Shown: positions 49,244 through 61,900 of the stretch, piece after piece
Numbering within the stretch: the first letter of the stretch is position 1
How the letters are laid out: each line of letters starts with the position of its first letter
Origin: Parasponia andersonii
Taxonomy: Eukaryota > Streptophyta > Magnoliopsida > Rosales > Cannabaceae
Length of the DNA stretch: 64,000 nt
Direction: 5' to 3'
Assembly (NCBI GenBank): GCA_002914805.1
Contig: JXTB01000066.1
Location: 483,225 to 547,224, forward strand
Position numbers and translations under genes: made by a program
The notes under the pieces: generated by a model
The model's database searches: none
Seen by the model: the letters and a program-made list of their open reading frames with translations, nothing else
Told to the model about the DNA's origin: nothing

Positions 49244-50000
49244 CTAGAAGAATGGCTTGCATCGGTCGAACATCTTGGAGACAAAACGGCTGAGGGCGGC
49301 TATCTTCCCGGTTAGGCGCTGGACCTCCCGAATGGTCGAGGGTCTTTTCTTATCTGCGATCGAGGACAACTGGGTTACGTTGGCCTCAATGCCCCTTCTG
49401 CTTACAATGTGTCCCAGGAACTGGCCGAAGGACACCCCAAATGCGCATTTCTTGGGATTCAGACGCATCCGGTATAGCCTCAGGATTTAGAAACATTCAT
49501 CCAGATGTCCCAGATGGTCTAAAGCCTCCTTGCTCTTTACGACCATGTCGTTGATGTAGACTTCCATTGTCTTCCCGAGCAGCCCAGAGAACATTTTGTT
49601 CATGAGCCTCTGGTAGGTCGCCCTTGCGTTCTTTAAGCCGAAAGGCATACGCCTATAATAGTACAAACCTCACTCTGTAATGAACGCCGTGTGGATATGG
49701 TTTTCCTCGTATAAAGGAATCTAGTTGTATCGAGAGTAGGCATCCAAGAAGCTCATCCTATCAAAACTAGCCGTAGCGTCGATCATTTGGTCGATCCTCA
49801 GCAGGGGAAAGCTGTCCTTCGAGCAGGCCTTGTTTAGGTTAGTGAAGTCTATGCAAGTGCGATCGTCACCGTTTTTCTTCATCACCACCACCGGGTTGGA
49901 GACCCAGCACGGGTATATGCATTTCATGATCAGGCCGTTCTCCAGTAGCGTCTCTACCTCCTTATTGATCACCCTATTTTTCTCCAGCGCGAACCTTTAG
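49244..50000 (-). pseudogene. Reverse transcriptase region of the Tat element
   Basis: The minus-strand text runs [59 protein letters not shown] and, further on, LNPKKCAFGVSFGQFLGHIVS. This is the non-chromodomain gypsy type of RT ('FTDLNKACPKDSFPLP' is its usual form). The reading frame is broken. Confidence 0.88.
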
Positions 50001-50478
50001 GGCCTCTGTCTGACCGGAGGGAAATTGGGGTTTGCATTCAAATAGTGGTAGGTGTGCGCGGGGTCTATCCCGGGTATGTCGTCGTGGCACCACGCGAAGA
50101 CATCTTCATTCTGCCTAAGGAATCCCAACAGTTCGCTCTTTTCTTCCTCGGGCAACAGGGCCCTGATTAAGACTACCTTCTCCAGCTCTGCCTCTTTCTA
50201 AGAGACCGCCACTAGCTCCTCAATCATGGATTCTAGTCCGTCAGACTCCTCTTCGATCCGCTTCATATACGCCGGCAGGCGGTCCTTTGATTGCTATTTG
50301 TCCCCCATCGAGGTGCTCGTGTTCGCATCAGGTCCACTCAGGGTGGTTGAAAAACATTTCCTCGCGGAGGCCTGGTCTCCTTTAATATCTATCGTGTAAG
50401 TGCTGTCCTTTGATAGACATCTTAAGACCTGGTAGAGGGTGGAGGCGAGCCCATGCATGGCGTAGATCCACCCTCTTC

Positions 50479-50937
50479 CTATGATGATATTGAAGGAGGA
50501 CTGGCATCGATGAAGACGAAGTCCACGTCTAGGCATCTTTCTGCGGCGCAGACCTTCAAAGTCACGACGCCTAAGGGGCTGACCCTAGTACCATTGATTG
50601 CATTTCGATTCAGGCCCATGCTCTCGAACATGCTAAGGAACAGGATGTCGACATTGCTTCCACCGTCGATTAGGACTCTCCCGACCAATGCAGAGTCAAT
50701 CTGCATCTTAATCACTATGGGGTCATCATGAGGCAGGTGCACCGTGGTCAGGTCTTGATGGGTGAAGGCGATGGGGGTGACTGAGGTGTAGCTTTCTCCC
50801 ATCATCATATGGTACATGAAATGGCCCAACCGCTTTAAGTGTTTCGTCCTTTCCTCGGTCCTCTTTTGGTGCTTTTCCTTCTCCTCCTGACCTTGGGTCG
50901 GCTCTGATCTGCCTATGATCGTTGGTACTATCCTCAT
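50479..50937 (-). pseudogene. Protease region of the Tat element
   Basis: A 152-aa frame carries VLIDGGSNVDILFL, the Tat/Athila-type variant of the retropepsin active site, with the DPIVIKMQI lead-in. It lies between gag and RT, as expected. It is a fossil. Confidence 0.85.
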
Positions 50938-51006
50938 AATCTGTTCTCCCGACCCGGAGGCTTGGGTCTGCTTTCCCTTCTCGGGTCTGGCAGCATCCTC
51001 CTTCGA

Positions 51007-52289
51007 CTAGATTCCACCTGTCTTTACGTACTGCTTCAACTTTCCAGCTTGGATCGCCACTATAACCTGCGCATAAAGGCTATGGCAGTTGATGGTATCG
51101 TGCCCATGATCTCTGTGAAATTGGCAGTACCTGCTCCTATTTTTCATATGCTTAGGAACACCGGACTTGGGCGGGTCTTTGAAAATGCCCTTGTCTTTGT
51201 TCTGGAGGTAGATCACGTCGATCGGCATGTTGAACTCATATTTTGGCAGAGGATCCTTAAACGTCTTCCTCCTCTTACTGCCCTCTTGACTGCCTAGAAC
51301 CAGGGCTTCCTGCTTTAGGGATGCCCCTGGGCCGACGCAGGCCTCTCAATTCCTTGCGGGGATGGGGTTCGTGCCGGCGTTGTTGTTATCACGGCGGAGG
51401 CCTTGGGCACTTTCTAGTGGCTTTCCAACACCCTAAATACCCCATCTGACTTTGCATGGACATCTGCCATGTTGTACGGCAAATTCAAAAGCAGATGGTC
51501 TGACAGCATCGACCCTGGCTGTAGGCCCTTGACGAACGAGCTCTCGGCTTGCACCGAGTCGGCGTTGTGCACCAATGACATTACCTCCAAGAAACGCGAC
51601 AAGTATTCTCTTAGAGACTTGCTCGCAAATTGCTCCAACCGGTCGAGATCTCGCATGGTTTTCTACTGCCTCCGAGTGCCCGCGTACTGCTTTAAGAATA
51701 GTTTGCAAAAGTCTTCAAACCTGTTTATAGACTTCTTCAGGAGTTGTCTAAACCACAGCAGTGCCGGCCCTGCCAGGGTGGTGGAGAAAACTTTGCAAGT
51801 CACGGCCTCGCCCCTGGTCTCCAAGGCCATCTTCTGTTGAAAGTGGTATATGTGATCAAGGGGGTCAGCCTTTCCCTCGAATGGTCTGAAGGTTGGGGTT
51901 GTGAAGTCCTTTGGCTTGGGCCCCAACTGGATCCAATCGGCAAAGGTCGTCTGATTGATTCCTCGCATGGTCTGCTCTGCCAGATCATTGGGGGTCTGGC
52001 TATGATGGGCTCCGAGCCTTTTACTTAGTTCGGCCATCATCTCTTGTTTCCAGTTGGGAAGTGCACCTACTGGGCTTTTCTGGTACCTTCTGTCTAATGC
52101 TGCTCCAGCCTGGAAAGGCCTTGTCTGGCTTTGCTGCTCCCCCTGCATCTGCGATCTGGATGGGGCATGGACTTCTATTGGCGGTTGGCCCCCAGACTCT
52201 TGTTGGACCTCTTCGTCAAAGTTCTCCCTTCTCCCGCTCCTAGCTTCGTTTGCCAGCAGCTTTTTGAGGCAGGCGTTATCTCTACGCAC
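51007..52289 (-). pseudogene. gag region of the Tat element
   Basis: The minus-strand text includes an N-terminal Gln/Arg-rich linker, PFEGKADPLDHIYHFQQKM, AGPALLWFRQL, SINRFEDFCKLFLKQY and, later, RYCQFHRDHGHDTINCHSL, a zinc-binding segment typical of this lineage's gag. It is a broken fossil. Confidence 0.88.
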
Positions 52290-52544
52290 TTCTACGACTT
52301 TGTCTTTTAAACCCTAGACAGCCTCGTGGGTCATCTCTACCTTCCGGTTTGCTTCTGCCAGGGCGGCAAGCATTTGGTCCAGCTTTTGCTCCAGGCCTGG
52401 TCGTGCTTCCCGGGAGCTCCCTTCGGCGTCAAGACGCTTGCTCTTGATTGTCATTCTTGAGAGTGCCATTCGACATTGTATGTCCTTTTGTTCAGGGAGA
52501 GCGCAATTGTGAGACTCCTGTTTCTTCTCTCGTGCTCAACTGAT

Positions 52545-52564
52545 TCCCACAGACGGCGCCAAAC
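52545..52564 (-). other. Primer-binding site of the Tat element
   Basis: On the minus strand, directly after the 5' LTR, the sequence reads GTTTGGCGCCGTCTGTGGGA. TGGCGCCGT is a standard tRNA primer site of Tat/Athila-group elements, and it fixes the transcription direction as minus. Confidence 0.85.
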
Positions 52565-53353
52565 TGTTAGTGCTATTCTTACCACCTGTTCACGTGTCTC
52601 TGAACTGCTGACGTTGTATCTACCAACTGTTCACGTATCTTTGCTATCTCAGAGTGCCTTTAGCTTCGGGTTGAGACGGAGAGGCATGGGTGGCTACCTG
52701 CAAAGATTCTCTGATACATAATTCAGCAATTTATCCCTGAGACTGAACAAAAAAGATTAAGTGTTTCTCTGTAAGTGTTTTTTTGTATATATCTCTTTAG
52801 GGAGGAAACAAGGCTTATATATATAATCCTGGAACTGGGAGCTTTCTGACTCTCAATCCCAGGATCGAGTAACTTTTTCCCATCATGACTTACTCAAAAA
52901 ATCACGGGTCGTGGTTACCGTGACTTTCCTTGCATCGTCGTGGCCTGTTTTTCGCCGTCCCCTATGACTCCGGCCTGTCGGGGGTGAGATTTTGACAAAC
53001 CGCCGTTCTGTCAGGACAACTTGCCCAATGCGTGCACCTACCTAGGATCACATTAAATGCTCTGTCTGGATCTGGAACCGTGAGTTGCTTCTCACGGTCT
53101 TCTGGCAGAAGATCCTTAAGGCTCCAGACCCCCCAACTGTCGAGGTAAGGATCGGACTGGGCCGAATCTATCTAGAGTCTGGGATGGATTCGGCCTTAGC
53201 GTCGGATAGCCGATGGGCTTATGCGGTACCACGTGCGACTTGCATGGCTTTTAATCGATCACTCTGGACACGTGTCGAATGGTGTGTCCCCCTTGTGACC
53301 TATTCTGCCACTTAATCGTCTACATGGAATATGATTTAGGAACGGGTCCCACA
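52565..53353 (-). repeat. 5' LTR of the Tat-lineage element
   Basis: 789 bp, matching 35926-36713 from end to end with roughly one difference in ten by eye. It abuts the primer-binding site on one side and the CGTCT duplication on the other. A TATATATAAGCC-type box on the minus strand near 52812-52822 is the likely LTR promoter. Confidence 0.92.
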
Positions 53354-53475
53354 CGTCTTATATTAGGTAACGATAGAAAATATGTCCGCACAAAATATAT
53401 ATAACTCGTTGTATAGAGGAAGAAAAACATTGATTAGCAATTCTTGGTGTTACAAAAAATGAACAAATACACTAA

Positions 53476-53917
53476 GGCTATGTTTGGTAGAGAGGAAAAA
53501 AAAAAAGAAATAAAAAAATAGGAGGGAAAGAAAATGTGTATGATAGAAAGAAAAATGTATTTCCATTATAATTGTTTGATACATAGAAAGAAAAGAAAGG
53601 TATTTTAATTTAAAATAATTATTTTACCCTTTTATAATTATTATTTAAAGTTAAGTATTTGAGGTTATTTTAGTAATTTGACTTACTCATACACGACATA
53701 ACTTTTTCATTTAATTTTCTCAACATTTTTTGGGAGAAAAAATTGTGTAAGCCCTACCACATTTTTTCTTCCCTTTTCTCTCCCCTTCTCTTTTCACTCC
53801 CACCAAACAATCCTCGTTCTCTTTTCCCTCCTACCAAATAATCCAATCTTTCAATTCTCCTCTACATTTTCCCCCCACACCTTTCCTTTCCTCTCTTCCT
53901 TCTTACCAAACATAGCC
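53476..53917. mobile_element. Tourist-like MITE (PIF/Harbinger)
   Basis: 442 bp with inverted ends GGCTATGTTTGGTA...TACCAAACATAGCC and the 3-bp target duplication TAA on both sides (53473-53475 and 53918-53920). The inverted similarity extends inward as purine-rich 'gagaggaaa' against pyrimidine-rich 'tttcctctc'. It is non-coding. End sequence and TAA target are diagnostic of PIF/Harbinger MITEs. Confidence 0.88.
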
Positions 53918-53920
53918 TAA

Positions 53921-54640
53921 GATTCTAATAATAAAATTATTAGATCATGTGGTGTTCGCTTCACTACTACAAATCCTTTAATGTTTTCTGTTAGGCTTTT
54001 TAATACAAAACCTCCTAAATTTGGAATAATTTAGTAAAATTAATTTTGAACTCAATTTTTTATAGCAAAACCCCCTGAAGTACATAATATTAGTTCTATT
54101 AAAAAAGAAAATTTTGTTAATTTTTTTTTACAATTGAGGGCTGATCATTTTACTTGTAGCTTTTAGGTCTTCATTCTTAGATTTTTATTTCACATTAAAT
54201 ATTTTGGACAAGTGCTAATTAAATACAATATTAGATAGAAAAAATTAAAAAGGATTAACGTAAAATAAAAATATAAGATAATGACCTAAAAGTTACAAAT
54301 TAAATAATGAGTACTTAACCGTGAAAAAAATAGCAGAAAAATATCTCTTTTCTAACCGAACTAATGTTAGGGATTTAAGAGATTTTGCTCTAAAAAATTA
54401 AGTTTAAAGTTAATTTCTTTTTAATTTTTTTTCGAGTTTAGGGGTTTTTATATTAAATAGCCTTTTATTACAAATTTCTACCTAAGAGTCCTTTTATGTT
54501 TCTAGCTTTTGTGTAGGAATCTATACTATTGTGTGTATTCTAAAAAAAAATATTATTTTCTTTTTTAAAAAAATGAGGAAAGTTCTTACTTTTTTTTTTA
54601 AGTGGGGCTTAACTAATGATCTTTACTTAATACAAATTAA
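53921..54640. other. AT-rich spacer
   Basis: No gene is seen. Weak inverted similarity between about 53985-54130 ('tttaatacaaaacctcctaa', 'aatttagtaaaattaattt') and 54340-54470 ('aattaagtttaaagttaattt', 'ggggtttttatattaaatagcc') suggests another decayed inverted-repeat element. Confidence 0.4.
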
Positions 54641-54770
54641 AAAAAAATACCTACTACTATCCAATCTTTGCCCCACTCTATCAGGGATAATAGACTTTCA
54701 CACCTACCCATAATGTGACTCGAACCAAGGACGGAGATGGATACTCTTACTACTTGAGCTAACCCACTTT
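54641..54770 (-). mobile_element. tRNA-derived SINE candidate
   Basis: On the minus strand the sequence starts 'gggttagctcaagtagtaagag', an A-box-like promoter. A B box, GGTTCGAGTCAC, follows about 30 bp later. A short unique body then ends in a T-run near 54640. This layout fits plant SINEs such as the Au type. It cannot fold as a full tRNA because the 3' acceptor half is missing. Confidence 0.6.
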
Positions 54771-55286
54771 GTTAAAATATTATTTTCTTAATCTGTAGAT
54801 CACATGTCAAAAATATTTTATGAATAGAAAATCCTTAGAATAAAGTCCTACATATTATTTGATAAACAAAATTTCTTATAAAGCATTAATCTTTTATTTT
54901 TATTTTCAATTTCATTTTTTTAAAAAAGAAACGTACTAATCTTTCCAATAGAACAAAGTGTATAAAATGTTTTTAACAAACCATTTGTTATTTTCCTTAA
55001 AACATAAGGTCACTTACGTTACACCGACCTTGATTAACTAAATTACTCCACGACAGCCTTCCGTGGCAATTTTCTATTGGCCGAAAAAGTTAAAACTCCA
55101 CCGAGCAAAAGTGGTAATAAACTCATAGATTGGTCTAATCAGTTTTCTAATTATGTATTCGCTTGTGTTTGCCATTTGCCAAAGACACTGGGCAAATCCA
55201 AAATGGTCCCAACCACACTAGAACTTTCACTACACACGGTCTCGGTGCCTCTTAGGAATGGGTCCATCACTGATTCTAATCTCAAT

Positions 55287-56733
55287 TAGAGTTAAAAATA
55301 CGGGCAGCCTGTCCTTTTCGAGCTGAGCCGGCTCGCAAAATAGTTTTTAAGGCTCAGCTCGGCCTGGTAGCCCGCAGGGCCAAGATTCTGGGCCAGGCCG
55401 GTCCTGTAAATTTTTTTTTAAAATAAAAAAAATAGAAAAATAAATCTTTTTTAATAAAAAAAAATAAAATTATTAGTTGTATACTTACTTGTATTAGTAA
55501 AATAAATAACTAATTAATAGAAAAAATTTAAAAATAAAATAACTCAATCAAATAATAAATAATAAAATTAAGAAATTATTTATTTATTTATTAATAATGA
55601 CTACCTTATTAAAAACCTTACCAAATACAACCCATTGGAATAAAATCTTGGTAAGGAAAAATGAGTGTATTCTAAACTTTAATATTTAACTATTACAATT
55701 AAAATTTAAATTATCCAAAAAGTATTATTACAAATAAAAAAATTAAAATTACATCTTATTTCTCTAAGCATTGGTGCTTGGTCATTACTTTCTTCAAAAT
55801 AGATTTGTATTTCCTCTGTTTTAGAATCATGATCATCCATTCTATATTCATTTTCATATCCATATCCTACAATACTAATAATACTACTTGGTAAATCTAT
55901 AAATTTATAAATAAATACACATATTAAATATTATGCACATATGCATCAAAAACATTAATAGACATTAAATTAATGAAATAATATTTATATATCCACTCCA
56001 CATATTCATAAAAAAATATATGTATTAAATTTAAAGAAATAGACACATTAAATTTAAGAAAATAATAAAACATAGACAATAATTTTCATTATTGTATTAA
56101 CAAAATTAATAGATAATAAATTAAAGATATGATAATAGAATTAGAGAAATATTCAAACCTTGAGTTGAAAGAGTCTTGAGACTTGATAATTAAAACTTTT
56201 GTGATTCTACTCACTTGAATATTATTTTTTTGAAAACTTTTAAAATTGATATGGAAAATATTAAAATAGATAATAGAATTAAAGAAATATTAAGAAGAGA
56301 GAATACGAAGATTGAAGAGGAAATGTTAAAAAAAGAGTGAATAAGAGAGGTATTTAACTATTTATGGAAGGCTACATGATAAAATTTTAGAATTTTCTAT
56401 TTCATTTATTTATTTTTTATAATATTTTAAAAAAATTAAAAAAACAAGTGAGGAAGGGGGGGGGGGGAGGGGGAAGGGGAGCTGGGCTCCCCAACGGTCA
56501 CATATATGACTATTCTCCCTCCTAACGGTCATATGACTGTTATAGGGGAAGGGAAGGAGGCCTTGTTAAGTAAGGCCTAAATAAAACTATGCATCAGGCT
56601 AGGTCGGGCTAGCACCAACGGCCTAGCCGGACCTGATGTTAAGGCCGGGCCAACACTAGGCCATTCACATATTCAGACCAAATGGCCAGGCCGTAGGCTG
56701 ACCCATTTGGCCTAGCCCAAAATTTTAGTTCTA
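55287..56733. mobile_element. Non-autonomous hAT element with GGCC-rich ends
   Basis: Ends TAGAGTTAAAA... and, on the complement, TAGAACTAAAA... make the terminal repeats. Flanks ATCTCAAT (55279-55286) and ATTATAAT (56734-56741) agree at five of eight positions, compatible with an old 8-bp duplication. Both subterminal regions (55300-55405 and 56580-56720) are packed with GGCC/GGGC motifs ('ctcggcctggtagcc', 'ggccgggccaac'), the usual hAT binding-site arrays. An AT-rich core holds a minus-strand remnant (about 55745-55885) whose acidic text resembles the N-terminal part of an Ac-like transposase. A G-run lies at 56456-56467. Confidence 0.7.
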
Positions 56734-56741
56734 ATTATAAT

Positions 56742-58956
56742 ACTCGTTCCTTTAGCACTCTGAGTTCGACTTATGTGACTAAATCTTCTCTTCTTTCTTT
56801 TTTTCTAATAAAAAAAATTAAACTTTAATTGTATTATCTATTATCTTTTTTTTAAAAAAAAAAAAAAAGATAAACTATATACAATAATGGGTGTTATTGA
56901 TGCACACTGACACAATGTTTTACTACTTAATATATAGAGGTGCCATTAACACTTTTCTTTGTAATATATTCCATGAAAGCATCAAGCATGGCGGGGTTTA
57001 CAATAGCAAGTGGGTTCTATAGAGGAATCACCCTCAGCCCAGTTGAAAAAGAAGCTTGCCGTCCTCAAAAAAGTTAATAAGTTTAGGATTTAAGTGAATT
57101 ATTTGGTAATCTTCAAAACTGTAGTATTTAATCTAGTTAAATTAAATTTAAAATGTCGATTGGAAAGTAAAACACGTTGAGTATTTCAATGCTATTAAAA
57201 TTGATAATTTGTCTAAGCTTAAGTTGGGAAGAAAATTTTCAAGAATGAAAATTTTCCTCTATAACTAATTAGTCAGAATCAAAAGGAAAATGTTAATGTA
57301 ATATCAATAAATTGACACTACTTTTGTTTATTAGAGCTTGAGATTTACCATTAATTTGAGTTATATTTATCTCTTATTAAATAAATATCAGTTAATTGAC
57401 ACTACTTATGTTTATTAGGGCTTGAGATTCACCACTAATTTGAGTTATATTTATCACTTATTTTAATAAGAAGAGTTTCTTTGCCAAGAGTTATATTTAT
57501 CACTTACGTTAAAAAGAAGAGTTTATGAGAGAGGAGAGAGTTTCTTTCCGTGATTATACAAGTTTATGTTTATTCTTGATTATACAAGTTTATGTTCATT
57601 CTTGTTGTACATAGAGTTTCCACCTGCTTGAGCTAAGACCAGCTCTAAACGAGTTGGATGAGACTAAGCAGATCACCGTAATAATGCGCCATTAATTTAG
57701 ACTGTTCCTTCGAGACCAAATTTCTATAAATTAGTTCTTTCCTGATTTTCTACATAATTTAAATTTGAATATCTACTTACTTTATCTGCAGAGACCTCTT
57801 CTGCCTATAAATACAAAGAAATAGGTCAAACAAAATGATCGGACCAATAACATTGAATATAATGGGTGAAGATTATTTATTCGATAGTTAAACCACTCTA
57901 AAAATTGTTCCTATTCTTATTTTACTCAATTCTCTTAATTATTCTCAATCTCGTTGTTATTCTAGTTTTTTGTATCAAAAATTCTATTAATAACAAATTA
58001 TTAATTAGTTAGCTAACTGAAAATGGGATAATGAATTTTTTTCGAAGAATTAAGCGTGTTCACCATGTTGGCGTAATCAAGTTCAAACTTTGATTAGTCA
58101 GTTTGCCAAACACTTAAATTATGCGATTTTACTTTTCTTAAAATACTTGATACTGAAATAAATAAACACATGAGTTAATTAAAATCAAAGCCAGAAATCC
58201 CACGGCCATAAGCATAAAGAGGTGTGCTTAGTACTTTTCCTAGTCTACCATGAAGTCCCATATTAACACAATTGAATACAAAATAAAGATATACACGACT
58301 TATTATATCGAAATGCCAACCTTTTTTTAGAGGAAACTATGTCTTACATAAATCCTTAATTAAATGAAATTGACGGATAAATCATCCACAATAGCGATTT
58401 TGTTGCCATTAAAGGAGCATCTTCAAGCCAAACATTATTACAAGTTTTTTTTTTGATACTACATTATTACAAGTTTTGAAAACCTAATAAACACTACTTC
58501 ATCGGGTAGTCCTAAAAAAATTATAGGTATTTTAAACGACACTAACTTCTCCACGAAACATAATTCACTAAGTTCACTATGTTAAAAGTAAATTTGTGAC
58601 TATATTATTTGTGATATATATAACTAATAGTGATATATTATTTGATTTGAAGAGAGAGACACTAATAATGGATATTGAGTGAATAGATCATAATGAGCCA
58701 ATAAATAATATATATAAAGTTTTATTGAAGCGGAAAAAAAAGTGATCTACATAAATTCTCTTATTTCAAGTCTATTCCATTAGAATTTTAGTGTGCAAAA
58801 TTCCTCGGAGATTTTTAATTAGTTTATTATAGTTGTTTGCTTTGTAATCGAAAACCTTAATGGGTACTGTACTACTATCTTTATATTATTAATGAAATGT
58901 TTTTCATGAAAAGGTAGGTTGCAATGAGTACTTTTCCTACTCATGGTTGATTGGTT
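56742..58956. other. AT-rich spacer
   Basis: No gene recognised. It contains the tandem duplications listed separately and several homopolymer tracts (56855-56868, 58447-58456). Confidence 0.45.
57311..57605 (+). repeat. Tandem duplications, 84-bp and about 27-bp units
   Basis: A unit starting 'attgacactactt' at 57311 recurs at 57395 with few changes (84 bp), and the segment 'gagttatatttatcac' recurs a third time near 57490. A separate pair, 'tgattatacaagtttatgtt', repeats at about 57552 and 57579. Confidence 0.75.
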
Positions 58957-61900
58957 TAGGTGGTAATTCGTGTCCACAAGTTGTGTTCGTGTCGGATTGA
59001 GGCTCAAAATTTACAAAAAAACCTCCTAACCCAGACACGACCTGTGACACGATGGGTTTGAAAAAGTGTAACACTAACACGATCTACTCGGGTTGCGGGT
59101 CAACATGACATGACCTACGAACATGATAGAACTCGATTTTGACACGACCGACAGACCCGATTTGGACACGACCAGCCAACCTGATTTGGACCCGATTGGC
59201 GGATCCGAGATAAAGATATTGAGCAAAAGAAAATCATCATTCAAATTCATATAACATTGTAATTCAATCAATTGAACATGTTGAAACTCAAAATTTTAAC
59301 ATAAAAGATTAAAATCCACAACATATCTCAAACATGAAATTCTAGTCAAAGTCCATAATAATGCAATATAATCATCATAGACAAAGTCAACAACTAACAA
59401 GTTTAATATTCATAAATCACAATTCATAACATAGCAATAAAACATAATTAATGAAGTCTACAAATAATCAAATACAACATAAATAGTTAAGTCCACATAA
59501 CATAGTCTTTAGTTCTTCAAGCAAAGAAGAACATATTCTTAATAAAGTCCAATACACATAATCTTGCCCAAAGTCACAACAAAACCTAATGAAGTCCATA
59601 AAACTCCACAAATAAGTACAACATAAGTCCATATAACAAGTTCAAACAAAGAAGATCATCCTCTCCACAAAGTCCGACTCCCACATATAATCTATTCCAA
59701 AGCCACAGAGTTGGAAGATTGTGCATTATTCTCCTCATTCAAGCTAAGCGCCACTACATCTTATATCATTTCTTCCAAGTCACGTGCAACATCATTATCA
59801 CAATCTATATTCAAAAGATAAAATAATACTAGTTATATTACTTTTCACAAATATAGATAATTTGCAATTAATGATGCTAAATTACCTCTATCTCCAAACA
59901 TATCGCCTCAACTATTTTCGGTTTGAGTGAACTTTGAAATTGGTCAAGAACATGCCCACCATTACTAAAATGGATTCTGAAGCAATGGTTGATACCGGAA
60001 TACTCAATATATCACGAGCCATTATAGCGAGTTCTGGATAGCGATATTGATTCGTTTTCTAAAATCCGAGGACATCCAATTTTTGATTCCTATTCATCCT
60101 TGGTTCATCCAAGTAAAGTTCCAATCATATTTTTTGAACCAACGATGAAAAGCTCTCACTTGAAAGATTGTCAAATTCCTAAAAAAAAAAGCCAAGAATA
60201 ATAGTAACAATTGAGAAAATCTTAATTGAAAGAATTAGACATAATGAAAACTTTAAAAGATAGGTTACCTGAAAAAGCTCTATATCAACCTCCATAGCTT
60301 GTGTGTCTTCTTGATTCTTCTTTCCCCTTTTAGAAGTTTTTGGTGAAGCATTTTGGTCACATTTAGATTTTTACTCCTCACAAAGAGACAATAGTTTGCC
60401 GTAAAAAATCTTAAATTCTAAGGAGTCGCTCCCATAAGATAGCAAAACTTTACCAATCCCAACTTATATCGAGAATCTAAGACCGCTGCTTTAGTTAAAA
60501 TGGGACTAAACTCAGACCAATACTTATGGAACTTCACCCAAATTTTGCTTGCCATGAGCTTTAAATACTTATCATCACCTTCCAATGCTTTTTTCAAAAT
60601 TACATAACAATTAATCATAGTTGGAAAATACACATTAGCTTTAGGATATTTAGTGCCAAAAAATGCAAGAGTTGCATCATAGAACATTTTCAAGAATTTC
60701 CAAACCTTTTCAACTCTTTCCCATTCTTCTATCGAAGGACAATGCTCGTAGTTGGAATCACTCAAAACCAAATGTTGGAAGGCACGACGATAGTGTTGGG
60801 AATATGCCCTAGAAATCAGTTTCTTTGTTTGGCATTTTAAATAGTATTTATTGGATTTAAGTGTTATCTACTTGTTATTAATAAATTTCATATTATGTCC
60901 CAACAATATACATGTGATGTTTATGTTTTCTATTATGCAAACGTCTAAAAGTTTCCATGACTAATAATGAGTAATGAAATTATTCGTGTGAAGTGTTCAC
61001 ATGTGGGAGACTAAATTCTTTATTTCATTATGTCTAAATTAAAAGTTCACATTTTGCAAATAAAGATAGAATACTTTATTTTGCCATAGAATGTAGTGTT
61101 GTCTATTTCAACGGGATTAATGAAGTCTCCAATCATCGAAGTGTCTGACTTCGGATAGAAACACTAGTGCGTTATAAGAAAGTTATAAGTGCATTGAACT
61201 AGACCAAGTGAAAATAGAATTTGAGGTAAAAGTATCGTAACTCAATATTCTATCTTTCACTAATCTAGCACTATTGCAAGATTATCTTAATTCTAGTAAT
61301 TGTCGGACTTGCTTTCATAAGTTTTATCTTTTTGACTTACTAAAGGACTAGTTCCGATTATATGGTTCGAACTCCGGTATCTTGGAAGATAAGAATTGTG
61401 AATTGACGAGAACACCTTTCATGATTTGGACACCATACATATAATGTCACTTTGAGTTTTTTCAAGGACTTAGATAATAGAAAACCAGGCGCCAGGTATT
61501 CACTTTGTGAATTTGACTGTGTTTGTATGGACAGTTACAAACACCGTAGTTAATTATTATCCATTAAATGAAAAATGGCAACTCAAAGATAAATATGTAC
61601 TAGAGGGATAATACGGTAATTTCACCTCACTAGTACGACACTGCATCGGGGGTATATCTGCAAGTATAGTTATGCTAAATGGATCAAATTAATTAAAGTG
61701 TTAATTAGCTACACAGAAAATATATGACATTTAGTCTAAGAGTGCAATATTGGGTCTATAGTGGAGTACACCAATATTAATGGACATGGCACAGTCATAA
61801 TTAAGAGTTAATTATGATTATAGGTAGTTGGTTCACTGGAGGTTAGACTATCTGGATCCATAAGTTCTCCTGTCTAGCTCACACAAAGCCCAATAATTAA

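Larger units (their letters stand above)
35926..53353 (-). mobile_element. Ty3/gypsy Tat-lineage (Retand/Ogre/Grande-like) LTR retrotransposon, 17.4 kb
   Basis: A fossil element read on the minus strand: 5' LTR 52565-53353, primer-binding site, gag, protease, RT, RNase H, an extra archaeal-type RNase H-like segment, integrase, a 112-bp tandem array, an antisense accessory gene, and 3' LTR 35926-36713. The target duplication CGTCT (35921-35925 and 53354-53358) is perfect, so both ends are intact. The LTRs differ at roughly one position in ten by eye, which suggests an age of several million years. The coding regions are broken in several places (of the order of ten or more), so it is not autonomous. 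About 4.6 kb of its length is a younger chromovirus insertion (37206-41834). The tandem array and antisense gene are recorded in Retand and Grande relatives. Confidence 0.9.
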
